Assembly (NCBI RefSeq): GCF_003286085.1
Contig: NW_020825298.1
Span: 5,146,001 to 5,210,000, forward strand
Source of the DNA: Drosophila persimilis
Lineage: Eukaryota > Arthropoda > Insecta > Diptera > Drosophilidae
Direction of reading: 5' to 3'
Length of the DNA: 64,000 nt
Shown one piece after another: positions 14,194 through 26,400 of the stretch. The position numbers and the translations under genes were made by a program. The stretch's first letter is position 1. Each line of letters begins with the position of its first letter. The notes under the pieces were generated by a model that was not told the origin of the DNA, did not search any database, and was given only the letters and a program-made list of their open reading frames with translations.

Positions 14194-14660
14194 TGAAAGG
14201 AGCACATTTTCATGGGGAATATTCATGAAGAGTTCTTTGGGACTAGAAGATCTAAAAGAAACAAGTTTGTTGGGGATTTTCTTTAGGAATTTGTAGGGAA
14301 TATTCATGAAGAGTTCTTTGGGACTTTAAGATCTAAAAGGACCAAGTTTGTTGGGGATTTTCTTTAGGAATTTATAGATCTCATGTTTACCTTTGACTCT
14401 TCCAGTGATTTCTGTGGAAAGGAGCATAGTTTCATAGGGAATAGTTATGAAGAGTTCCTTGAGACTAAAAGATCTAAAAGAACAAAGTTTGTTGGGGATT
14501 TTCTTTAGGAATTTATAGATCTCATGTTTACCCTTGACTCTCCCAGTGATTTCCGTGGGAAGGATCATATTTTCATGGGGAATAGTCATCAAGAGTTCTT
14601 TGAGTGTATTTTTTGGGAATTTATGGAACTTATGCTTCCCTTTTACCTTCCCAAGGACTT
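14194..14660. repeat. Four-unit tandem array, 81/141/141-bp spacing
   Basis: The landmark AGTTC(T/C)TTG recurs at 14231, 14312, 14453 and 14594, spaced 81, 141 and 141 bp. Each unit carries GAAGAGTTC, AGATCTAAAAG, TTTGTTGGGGATTTTC and (in the longer units) ATCTCATGTTTACC. The fourth unit lacks about 33 bp and the first spacing about 60 bp, both multiples of three. On the minus strand one frame (14715 down to 14104) runs through all units and is broken only by a TAA at 14326-14328, where sister copies read TCT or TTT. This may be a decayed coding repeat or chance, and the product is not recognised. Confidence 0.8.
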
Positions 14661-17095
14661 CTATGGCTTGTATCTGCAAAGTCCCACTGAATACAGGGCA
14701 TCCCTTAGTCGGCATTCACTCCACCCCCTACCATTTGCAGTTTTCCTTGTGCTTTTTTCACTGCACATCAATTTCATGTGCAAACAAATTATGTTATCGG
14801 TGATATCAAGTGAAAAATTATCTGCATATTCAGTTTGCCGTTTGGTGCCACCCTTGGATGCATTCGTAAACGTTTTTGAGCGCCAAATGGCTCCGCCGGA
14901 TGAGGCGGATGCGAGTCATGAATCAATGATGGGGATAGGGGTGGCGAAGGGGGACCAGGGCTGGGGATAAGCGACTCAAAGCAGCATCAGCAGCAGAAGC
15001 AAGCAGGAAATTCTGAGTGGCTGCTCATTCATTATGCCAATGGCAGACGGTTTTGCAGCTTTTACAGCATTATGCAATAAGTTAACTTTTTCCAATATAA
15101 TCTGCTCGACTGCCAGCTGCCTCGACTGCCAGCTGCCTCTGCTGCCTGTTGCACGACTGCATCAAACGTTGCAGCATATATTTATTTTGGCCAGGCACAT
15201 GTACTTTTTGTTTTTGGGCCAAAGTCAAAGCTGACTGCATAAATGATTGCCGGCAACGTGGCAACGTATGTGTAATTTGTCGTTGCTGCTGCCACAGAGG
15301 ACCGACTCTGCCATGGAGATGGAGATGGAGATGGAGAAAACTGCATTAAATGCACATTTGTTACGCAGTTCCCCCTCCATCTCCCTCCCCTTTGCTGTGC
15401 AGTGAACACCTGTGCTTGTTCTCGATTTTCGGGAAATTCTTTTGCCGCAATTTCCCCAAAAAACATTCCTTTCTCGTCTCCGTTTTTGTAAATTGCCAAT
15501 TTATTTGTGGCAAATTCCCCTTTTGAAAGGACTCCCCAGTAGAGACAGTTTCACACATGATGGGGCACATCTCTCCAAACTAATTAGAATTGTTCTCATT
15601 TGTTGCATCTGTTGCTGTGTCCATTTGCCTTGAACTTTATTTAATTGCCAGAAATTCGGCTCCAAGGCCAGGCTCCAATCGATTCCAACTGCAGGCGAGT
15701 GGCACTGCCGGGTCTCTCGAGCTGTGTAATTGATTCTGGACATGGACACACCTCTGTCCTCTGGCCAGGAGCTAATCTTGTTGCAGCTTCTAAATTGGTT
15801 CCGTTTTCAGTGCATTTCCTGTACGCTTTTCAGCTCGTTTCGTGCCCGCGGCAACAGAAAACAATGCATTTCCATTTTGAGACCACACGCTGCCCTCCCG
15901 CCCCCGCCCCCATGGCCGCGGGCCTCTCCTCATTATCATGCGGGGGAAAAACGAGAGTCTGTACGTCATGAATGCTCGGGCATATCTACATATCTACAGG
16001 TTGGCCGGGCTATAATGTTCATGCATTAGTCATATCCGACGCACACGTTTCAATGGCTGTGGCAGAGCCCCGCCGCGGGGCACGTCTCTGGTTCGTAGCT
16101 GGAACAATAACCTGAAAACGCGTTTCTAATTAGGGCACACACACACCCACGCTGCACCGGATCCTGGGAGAACAACAAAAGGAGTAAGCGATAAGTGTAG
16201 CAAATCCCTTCGTGTCCCTGGGGGCACAGCACAATTTAAGCGAAGGATTTCCATCGGCAGCCACAGCTAAGCCCCAGTGAATGGCCAAAAATCCGTGAAG
16301 ATCTAGGCCAAGTTGACAATAATTCAGAGTCGCTAAAACTTTTCCTTCCCCCCACCCCCCCCCAGGCCTGTGCCCGTAATTTTTATTAATTTTACACCAT
16401 TCGGAGGCTGACAAAGTTTTTATTTCTTTGCTTCTTTTTTATGGTCTTAGCGGCGGCTTACAAGCGCTTGGGCTTGTCCTTCAAGGCGGCGGGGGGGTTG
16501 GACAAGAAATTATAATAAAAAACTTTCAACTTTTTTGTTCATGAAGAAATGTTCTTTTACTTAAACGGAAGTGCCGGGTCGGAGCCATTGTGGATTTCCG
16601 TTTTAATTAGTCGACAGCGGCGGGCAGGGAGCACCGAGCACCGAGCACCACCGGAATCTCAATCTGAATCAGAATCAGAATCTGCATTGCAGACAATGCC
16701 TCAGGCCTCGGGCCTTGGGGCACAACGGAGTTCTTGGGGGGGCAGGAAACGGAGGCATTGCCACTGCCACTGCCACTGCCACTGCCATAACTGTAAAATG
16801 TGCGTTGACAAAAAGTTGGTGGCAGAAGAAGGCAGATTCCGAATCAGGACCTTGGCTTATCCGGCGTCTTTGTCGCTGCCGCTGCCTGAGGGGGGGGGGG
16901 GTCTTGAGATGTGGCCAGAGGGGAGGAGGGGAGGAGGTGGGGCTGGGTTCAACTGATGTGCATAATTTAAATGAAAATGTCAACGCGGCTTTCGGCAGCC
17001 CATTGCACTTACTTTCCTCTTACTTCTGCTGCTTTTCCTGCTTTTCCTTCTTTTCCTTCTTTTCGGTTTGCGTTTTCATTTCGCCTGAGTGCAGT

Positions 17096-17098
17096 ATG

Positions 17099-17130
<32 letters not shown>
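17096..17130. repeat. (TG)n microsatellite
   Basis: About 17 TG dinucleotides with one interruption. Confidence 0.9.
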
Positions 17131-17482
17131 AGATAGTGCCGGAAGCAGGACAAAAGTCTGTCGCACACAGCGGGTGCCGAGCTGAGCTGAAGATGGATCC
17201 TGCAGGATACTGGCGAAGACTGAAAAGTGCACTGCGGTTGCCTCAAATTGAGTTAAATGGAGCGAGAGATAAGAAATGAAGCGAAGAGACCGACTACCGA
17301 CTACCGACTGCCATTCGAAATTCAAAGGCCACCGGCAGAGATCCGATGAGGCAGCTGGGCCAAGGGAATCAATATTCAACTGATTAACTAACTGGCACCC
17401 AAAGAAGCAGCCCGATAATAGATTAACACATTAACTAGATTAACTCCCCCGAAAGGCATGTGAAATGTGCCAAATGGTGGCC

Positions 17483-17488
17483 TTTATT
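17483..17488 (-). promoter_or_regulatory. Candidate polyadenylation signal AATAAA
   Basis: The reverse complement reads AATAAA about 290 nt downstream of the TAA of the minus-strand five-exon gene. It is the nearest canonical signal noticed past the stop. No downstream element was assessed. Confidence 0.3.
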
Positions 17489-17775
17489 TCGGTATTCTGA
17501 AAGGTGGGTAAACCTTTATGAGAGGAGACAGGAGAACTGGTTAAGAATAGATGTTTTTGTGGAGTATTCTGGGCACTCCGCTGGGAAGAGTGTGCGACCT
17601 TCTATGGAGCAGTATTCGGTATATTTGGTAATAAGTAATTAAATTGTAGCCCAGGAAGAGTAGATCCCATCCTCATACTTCAAACTTGTACTATATACCT
17701 TAAAATCTGTGGTAGGACGACCCCTATCAGCCAATACGGCAGCCCCAGCTTAGATTAATAATCCAAATCTTGGGC

Positions 17776-17930
17776 TTAGAGCATTAGATCCCACTTCTGT
17801 ATGACGTCCATTACATTGAAATGTGATATGTTTTTATTAATAAGTGGGTTCATTTTGTAAATTAAGATTTGCGAATGACAGGTTAAGTATTCTCCTGTGT
17901 TTAGTATTCGATAGAGAACTCCAAACCGCA
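17776..17930 (-). CDS. Last coding exon of the five-exon minus-strand gene
   Basis: Two bases TG complete GTG (Val) with the last G of exon 4. They are followed by 50 codons (RFGVLYRILNTGEYL..., ending VIQKWDLML) and TAA at 17778-17776. The acceptor ATCTTTCCATTATCCCATAA then TTCAG is strong, with a CATAAT branch site. The frame is open for 153 nt in AT-rich sequence where stops are expected often. An alternative terminal exon straight after exon 3 (18373-18353, MPKEKL) was considered less likely. Confidence 0.6.
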
Positions 17931-20900
17931 CTGAATTATGGGATAATGGAAAGATATATCCTAAAACGGACTATGTATGCGATTATTTATGAATAGTTTA
18001 CGGAGATCCTTTCCTATTATTAGTATCCCATTCCTATCTTTAATAGGAGTAAAATATCTCACACCTTCTAGGAAAATACCAAAGATACGGCCACATGAAA
18101 AGTATGTGGATCGCCGCTCGATCTTGCTAAATGGTGCATTAGGGAAATAAAATCGTGTTTGGAGAAGTAAAACATCCAAAAAATATATATATATTTTGTT
18201 GCCTCTTTGGACCTTCGTTGCCATTATTTATTTATATATATATAATATTCCCAGCGCGACAGTATTTCTACTTTATGTAAATGCTCTGGTCACATTTCAG
18301 ACTCACAAATACATATTTTTTAAAAATTCAAAAACCGCCTTTGTACGAATTTTCATAATTTTTCTTTTGGCATCTGCAGCCACAAAATCCACAAAAATTG
18401 CAAGAGAATTTTAAGATTTTTCATTGAACTATTTGTTTAATTCCAAAAAAATGTCTGTATCTGAAGATTGAGCCACAGTTGAAGTTTCCTACCATTTTTA
18501 ATATATCTTTAAATTTCAAATATTTTGCCAGGTATGGCCCTATTTTAATCCACTAGCTAGTGCCTTTAATTTCCAACAATATAAGCTACTAATCATTAAA
18601 AGTGTCTCCAGAATGTCAAAGGTGGTAATTTTTTAGTAATTTAAATCTATTTTATATTTCCATTCAAAGTACTCACCTTTTTTTTGTGGTAAGCAATCAA
18701 TCGTCCCCTAATTAGACAAATATAATCATCTGGGTTCCAGTGGGGACTCTGCAGGAAAAAAAGAAGGATTTATTAACTCAATTAATTCAGGAGTTCAGTA
18801 AATTTACAGTCGCATTTCCTCCACTTAGTTCCAGCAGCATTCCGTCAACCATTACGTCGGACACTCTTCAATCAAATGAATAAATTTTCAAATATAAATA
18901 TGTATAGGACGTGGAGGAGGACGTGGAGGAGGACGTGGACAAGGACATGGAAGAGGATGAGGATGGGGCCTGCAGGGAGGCTGAACTTTTTAAATTGCGT
19001 TAAATGTTGATCCACGACAAAAAGAATTGATTCACGGGGCAGAACCGAACAGGGCAGTGGAGAAAATATTTAACGCCGTTTTTATTTATGACATAAATAC
19101 GGTCCAGCATATTTCATGGCCCGACCGAGCGCGAACAAACTGATAGATACAATGCATTTTCGAGTGGCAGTCTACTTTTTGTGGCGCCTGCAATCAGGCA
19201 TCCCAGAGGCGCAACAGAGACAGAGACAGCGACAGAGACGGAGAGAGAGAGATGCATTTGATGGGCGCCTGTCAATGGCAAACAACAAAAGTGCGGGGGA
19301 GTTGGAGCTGGAGCTGGAAGAAAAATGCTGAAAAATGTACACGGCTTCGATGGTCGAGCAAAAACGAAAAGATAAATTTATATTCAACCTCACACACAGA
19401 TGCAGATACACAGAGACACAGAGAGAGGCACAGAGGGAGATACACCTACAAGCGTAAGCCCACATAAAGCACTCAGAGCAGCAGAACGGGGGAGGGGGAC
19501 TGGAGCTGGGACTGGGACTGGGGCCGGCCTGCATTTAACAATTTATCTGCAGCTGTCAAAATTAAAACCCCATACGGCTGTGGGGCTGTGTGGCTGTGGG
19601 GCTGGTTGAGGCTTCAAAGCCATAACCGTTGCCCGGGAGGGGACATGGGGGACAAGGGGGCCAGGGGGACGGAACAGCGTTGGTGCAGCGAACCACGACG
19701 AGTCAATACCCGTGGCAATCCGTGGGTAGCATTCACCCAGGACACAGCCCAGTCGCAAGTCAGCTGCAGGCGGCATTGGATTTGAAAAAATAAAACCAGA
19801 ACAGGATCCGAACAGACCAAGAAAGAGGCAGTGGCAAGAAGAAAAGTGCAGCACGGCCCAAGGGGGTCACACAATAATGCCGGTCACAGGATAAGCAACC
19901 AGGAGCACCAGCTTCAGTGCCATACACAGGACTCTCTCTCACTCAGGACCCAGCGGCAGTGGCAGCGGCGGAATCGGACCGAGTTGGACAGGAGACAGAA
20001 CCCAGAGGCAGACAGACAGTCAATAGCAGGGGCGTGGCATGGGGGGCGGGGGGAATGGGGACCGGCCCTGGTTCTGACTGTAAAAAACGGAAATGGGGCA
20101 ATCATAAATTTACACAGATATGCAAGTGCCCTGGCCCCGGTCGGGCTTTCGCTGTGTGTGTGTGTGTGGCCGCGCCTTCGCCCCCCGCCCCCCCCACAAC
20201 CCGCAAACAGGCGCTGCAACTACAACAAACAAACAGACCAAACAGAGCCGAACAGACAAAACAACAAAAATTACAAGAAATCAAAGAAAAATCAGCAACG
20301 AGCACGAATTCGGGAGTACCCTAAAAGGGGGCCAAGGAAATCCTTTAAAGTGTCCTTTAAAGTCCTACGAATTATTGGGGAATTTTGTTGAGGTCTATTT
20401 ATGTGTTATGGCATATTTAAACTTCCTATTTAAAGATTAGAACTTTCTGAAATGTATATAACCCTTGAGGAGGGCAGCTGTTCCAAATACAAAATCTCTT
20501 GGAATTGCAAACCAAACCCTGAGGCTTCGATCTGAGATGCTCGCGTGAGTCCATCTATGGGTAAAATGCTTAAAAAGGAATACATTTTGGTCACTAAAAC
20601 AAAAAGAATACATATTTATTCGCCTCCCCAGGAAAAGTGTTCGGCAAAAGGTCTAAGAAAAGTTTCGTAAAAACCTAGTTTGAAGGGGGAATCGATCAAC
20701 ATTAAAACGTACATATATCGATTGTTTTTCCATGGATATAAATATACCAAAAATACATACAATTTTATAGATTTTAGTTCCAAATTTCTTTAAGACCTAC
20801 GCCTTCTTTAAGCACAAAATTATGTAATACCTAGAGCCATAAAGGCCATACCTTAGACATAAATATTTATGATACGATATTCGCCTTCTCAGGTCTAGGC

Positions 20901-22497
20901 CTTTGCCCCTTGGAATTCCCAAATATCTCTGCAGTAGCCAAGTATTTCACGAATGCACCTCCAATGCTCTGAGATTCGGCTTCTCATACAATTCCGCTGC
21001 CAAATGGCTCCAAAGTTTATGTGTGTGTGTGGCCTTCTCTGTGTGTGTGTGTGTGGGTGGTGCATCCATGAGAACGACTTCGATTTAATGCGAATGCGAT
21101 GCGTTGTCCGATGCCTGCCTCTGAATGGATTTGCCTTCGCCAATCCCTGGCCCCATTCCGCTGCCCTTTTCCTCTTCCCTTTCCTTTACCATCCATCCAT
21201 TACGTTCTTTTTTCTTCTTTTTTTTTCGCTCTGGGTTCGCTGAGCTGAGATTTGTGGTGCGGTGCAAATAGATTTCTAGCGTAGAACATAAATAATACTC
21301 ACACACACACACAGGCGCACCCACACACCCACACACCCATAGACATTGGCCTTTTAAATGCGAGTATCTGTGTGAATGCGAATGTGAGTGGCAGTAGTTG
21401 ATCCTCTTCCTTTGCTGGCGTGGGAGACAGGCAAAAAAGAGCACAACCAAAACACACACACACAAAAAAACCGTAAAAAGAAAAGAGTGCCAGGCAGAGA
21501 AGGCTGTGGGCCTTTGGAGGGTTACTTGGATACCCTCAAATATCCATAGGTTCTAGATATAATATTTCCATTTGAAGGGGTGGCTTCTCATGGCAGCAAC
21601 AAGGGTTTCTTGGAGGCCTCTTTCCGATTAATATCTGAAATAAATTCTATGAAAATGATTAGAATTATATTAATGCCATTTTCGTGAAATATCCTTGGAA
21701 TCAAACAAGTTTCTCTTGCAAAGATCTGTACTACGACTGAACCCTGAGCGATTTATAGCCACAGCCAGAATCTTTCGGGGCTTCCTTTGCTCCAGCGCTA
21801 ACCCCCTGCTCACTCGCTTCGTCGTTTATAGAAGAGACTCCCTTACTTTATAGAACTTTTCGCCTCTGTGTTGATCTTCTAATCCAATCCTTAATACCCT
21901 CGGAAAGCGTATAAAAAGGAAGAAAATTCTGAAATCAAAATCAAAGTGTTTGCATTTGTGAAAATCGCACACAAAGGCAGGCAGTTCTCCATCGAGAACT
22001 ATGGAGAGGCCGAGAGAGAGAGTATGGAGTATGGTGTATGGATGGAGCTGCATTTAAGGCGTAGCTGTGGGCGTGCCAGGGTCTGCTCTTGCCTGGCCTG
22101 GCTTTGCATGCAAATTTTCCAGCTCTGGCAAAACGTTTGACATTTGCCTTTGCCCTGTCTCCCTGGGAGATAATGTGGCCTCAGTGTGTCTCTGTCGCCC
22201 AGAGATCTGCACTCAGTTTTTGTCAGGCATTCTTTTTGTGTACCCGTGCCCCCGGTACCCTCCTCCCCTCCTCCTGGCTGTGCTGTCGCATATTTCTGCG
22301 AGTTGGGTTGGTCCTCGGTCCCCGGTCCCCGGTCCTGGCATAATGATGGGCATGGCTTGTTTTTGCCATCCTGCATTCTTCATCCTCTGCCTCTGCCGTT
22401 TGATTTGTATTTGCATATCGCCTGGCCACATTCTTGCCTCGTCCTGGACGTCCTCTGGCACTGCTCTGGCTCTGCAATTTATGCAGCTCGGCATTTT

Positions 22498-22531
<34 letters not shown>

Positions 22532-23444
22532 GAACTACAATTTGGGCTTCATTAGGGACTGGCCCAGGTGTAATTAGTACCTGAAGCGTGCTCATATTTG
22601 TTTGGCCCGACTCAGCCCTGGAAGCCGTGGAAGGGGCATGCCTCTTGGTTTAGGCTCCGTTTGCCCCACCATTTGCCGGGCCAACTGAAACTGAAAATGA
22701 GCCAGGGCATTTGACTTTTGAGAGTGTAACTTTACTGTTCACACACTCCTCCCTGCCTCCCCCCCCTCCTCCCACAATCGATATCTATAGGGTTTCAGGC
22801 TTATGCTGGGGGGCCCCTCCTGGCACTTGAGGCAAGTACATATTTCCTGGTCTGGCTTTAGATTGTTTGAAGATCTCATAACAAGTTGTGGACTCCAGTC
22901 AGCTGGAAATTCCCAAAAGTGTTAAAAACTCTTCACAGGAACAGACACGGTCCTGGCCTGGCTTTCATCTACAGCTCTCGGTAATCCCCAAGTGCTGCTG
23001 AACATGGGAATAACACACGTAATGCATATTTAAACATTTGCTGATGGCAAATGACACACAAAGGTGGAGAAGGAGGAGTCGGACTCGGAATCGGAATCGA
23101 GTCGAGGCCCGTGGAAAACAATGACGGGCCCTCCCCCCCCTGGTTCGGGGGCAGAGACGGACAAATGTTTGGCCAACTTAAACCTTAATCAATGCAAAAG
23201 TTTTTGGCCTAATCGCTCTCAATTATTCAAGTGAAACGTGGCATTTAACAACTACGTGAGTGGGAGAGTGGGGGAGAGCGGGGGGTGTGGGGGAGAGTCC
23301 TTAACGAGGCATAACTTTCGCCCGTAAGTATAATTTACCTAACCAATGTCTGGGCTACTCTCAGCCAATCTCCGGATCCCCACAGCCCACGGCCCAAGGC
23401 TCAAGTAGAGCCACCGAAACCCCGAGTTGGCGGCCTGTTAAGTG

Positions 23445-23482
<38 letters not shown>

Positions 23483-26400
23483 CACCAGTTGGCAGGGTTA
23501 ATAATAATGATATTTAAGCCGAGTGGGCATCGCATCGCACAGCTCTCCCTCCCTCCCTCCAGCAATGAAAGGACAAAGTTGCCAACGGAAACGGAAGCAA
23601 CTACACAGAGTCCTTCCCATTCTCTGCGCTCTCTCTCTCTGCGTGTGTGTGTGTGTGTGTGTGTGTGTGCCTTTTGTAACCAAAGTCCTACGAGTACTAC
23701 CTGGTGGTAACTGGAATTGCTAAAAAACTATTCGCCCACACACACACGCGCAAAAATATTGTGCCCTTCTGTATGTGGAAAATTGAAAATGTTCCCAACT
23801 TTATGGCCGAAAAGAGTGACTTTTGGCGGCGAATCTCCTCATACCCTTTTGCCTTACCAACAAAATAGTCACTCACTAAATTGAGTAGAATTTGAGAGCT
23901 AGAATACCCTCTGAAAGGGTATGAATACGGAGAGGGGATGCAGTCAGGGGGTACACATGTATCTGTAGGATAATTCCATTGCCTCCCCCCCACATAAGCC
24001 CTTTCAGGTGGGCCGGGCCGGGCCCGATGAAAAGTCAGGAAGTAAAGTTTTACGGTTCACATAAAAGCTGAAATGTTCATACAATCAGCATGAATAATAA
24101 CTCGGATGTGGATTAATACTTGCTCCAAGTGTGTGTTGAGTGTGTGCAGGCCTTCGAGCCTTCAAGCCTTCCGATTTTGTGGCTAAATCTGTAACGCTTG
24201 GTCTCCCCCTTCACAAAAGTTTGAGAGTTTTCCCGCTTTTAATTTTTTCTGTAATTAAAAAAAACAACAGATTTTCGACAAAAACAAAGCAGTCTTTGCT
24301 TTGTGTCCTGCCAAAAATATTTATTTCCTATTTGAAAACAAAGCAGCCTTTGCTTTGTGTCCTGCCAAAAGTATATGTTTTCGTAGTTCATTTAAAGTCA
24401 ACTCTTTGAACGGAAAACAAGTAAAATAATAATTTTTGTTTCAAATGGAAAAAATTCGAATAAAAGTGAACGCGTTTCACCACCACCTGCATGCGTATGC
24501 CTTCACCGAAGGCCAATTAGAAATGACACAAAATTTCACGAAATTTAAGAATATATATTGCAAAGAATTGGATTTGCCGTTGATCATGTTGAAATTTTTA
24601 TTTAATGGACAGTACATCGGCGATACGGAGACCCCCAGCGACTTGGGCATGGAAGAAGGCGACCAAATCGATATATACACGGCGAAGGAAGGTCCTGGTG
24701 TATCGGAGTTCATCGAAAACCAATTCAGTAAGTTGCACAAACAATTGCTACTCGAAAAAGACAAATTTTGAAAGAGCAAATACCCCACAGAAAAATTCCT
24801 GATTCAAAAATGCCGCCCATTCAATTCTCAGGGAGTGTGGTAACTCTACAACAGAAACAAAAAGCCTCGAATTTGGCAATAATAAAAGAATTAATACCTT
24901 TTTGTTCATCAGGAAGTCAAATGGTTAGAACGGCAGACTAGGCGGAAGACAATTGGCTTGGCAGACAAAAAAAAGACGCGATGATGGCAAACTCTACTCC
25001 ACTCTACTCTTCTTCAAGGCGGCAACTCTACTCCACTCTACTCTTCTTCAAGGCGGCAACTCTACTCCACTCTACTCTTCCTCAAGGCGGCAACTCTACT
25101 CCACTCTACTCTTCCTCAAGGCGGCAACTCTACAGACTCTCCTCTACACGAAACTGGAGGACCCTGCTCTCACATAGATCATTAAATCGTTAAATTGTTC
25201 AACATTTTATGTAGTTTCTATCTAGCTCTAAGGGCACCCCCTCCACCACCCCGTAAAACCAGAAGATGCCACCTCCTGTCCAAGCTCATAAATTAGAAAA
25301 AAATTGCGTTGACACCAGCAGGGAAATGCGAGGTGGGGGGGGGGTCGGGAAATGGTAAGGAATTTGGCATCAGCAAATATTTGCAGCACGTTTTTCGTTT
25401 ACATATCAACTTGACAACTTTTGCATTACGATTAAGATGTACAGCCGGAGAGGACCGGAGAACAACGTTATCAACACCTATCTGAAGAGGGGGAAGGCAT
25501 CCCCCCTGGTCCCATCCCCCCCTGGTCCCATCTCGTCCCGAAATCCTGGGTCTGGGGCGAGATTTATGTGTTTTGCTTGGCTGACATTCTGTTCCGTGTG
25601 CCATCGTGGCCTGCTTGTGCGACAATAAAACAAAACAGAACAAAAGTTCCGATTAGATGGAAGAGAATAGTTATGACTTAAGGGGGCAGAGGGGGCAAGG
25701 GGGCTACGATTTGGGTGCCACACTCACCCATCGAATGCCAAATATTTTGACGTATTTCAGCAACGGCCACGACTGGCTATTATGGCCACAAACGGTGGAA
25801 TAACAAGCGAATGGTTCCGGGCTGGGGCTGCCCTCTACACGTCTTGTATCCTTTTTGTGTCCTTGCCTTCGATACCTTTGGAAGACGTATATTTATGAGC
25901 GGCATTCGCGAGGACTGGAGAGTGCGTAGGAATTTTGCTTTTCGTTCGTTAAGATTTACGACACACAGCCAGCCAGCCAGAGAGCACGTCCTGGGCACGT
26001 CGCTGACTTTAGAAATTAATTGGCCTCAACTAAGAAATTCGAGAGTGAGCGTCGTGCTCATAAGTCCTGCCATCGTCCTGAGATGCGGTTTTTTCCCATG
26101 CTCCTTGCTACTGCTCTGGCTCCTGCAGACAAAATTAATTTGTTATCCTCGCTTGTTTAACGCAGCTATAAATTATGATGCCAAAGTTTTTGGCCACTCA
26201 AAGAGGAGGAGCCTTCGCCGGCCACGGGGGGACAGGGGGGGACGAGACTTTTCAACGTGGCCAGCAACGTTGCCTTGGCAATTATTAGCTTTTGTTACGC
26301 ACACTTTATCACTGGCCATGTCGATATGGGGGGGTCCTGCCAGCCGTCCTACCCTCCACTCTCTCTCCCTTTCGATATATATGGGCCGCGTAATTGGTGG

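Larger units (their letters stand above)
4788..17482. other. Non-coding DNA with simple repeats
   Basis: No convincing gene was found. The stretch holds poly(G)/poly(C) tracts (for example 5350-5369), trinucleotide and hexanucleotide repeats (10.87-10.92 kb, 11.12-11.17 kb), an AT-rich pocket at 11.5-12.4 kb and the tandem array at 14.2-14.66 kb. The many open frames of 60-200 codons are rich in P, G, C, S and H from simple repeats and lack start or splice support. Confidence 0.6.
18900..24280. other. Intron 1 of the minus-strand gene, distal part
   Basis: Largely the first intron of the five-exon gene. It shows a 12-15-bp GGACGTGGAG minisatellite at 18908-18975, CA/GT and poly(G) tracts, and one copy of a dispersed GCTCACTCGCTTC motif at 21803-21824. 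No further exon was found that fits the phases. Confidence 0.5.

Noticed and set aside
18353..18373. Alternative terminal exon MPKEKL after exon 3
   Set aside because: It has a CTGCAG acceptor, matching phase and an AATAAA at 18232-18227, but encodes only six codons. The exon 4-5 route gives 64 more coding-like codons with agreeing phases. It could still be an alternative end.
20485..20545. Plus-strand exon-like stretch ending CTCGC|GTGAGT
   Set aside because: The preceding AG has a purine-rich context and nothing joins to it in phase.
25731..25800. Minus-strand exon-like stretch SWPLLKYVKIFGIRW with donor TGG|GTGAGT
   Set aside because: The acceptor lacks a pyrimidine tract and no partner exon with matching phase was found.
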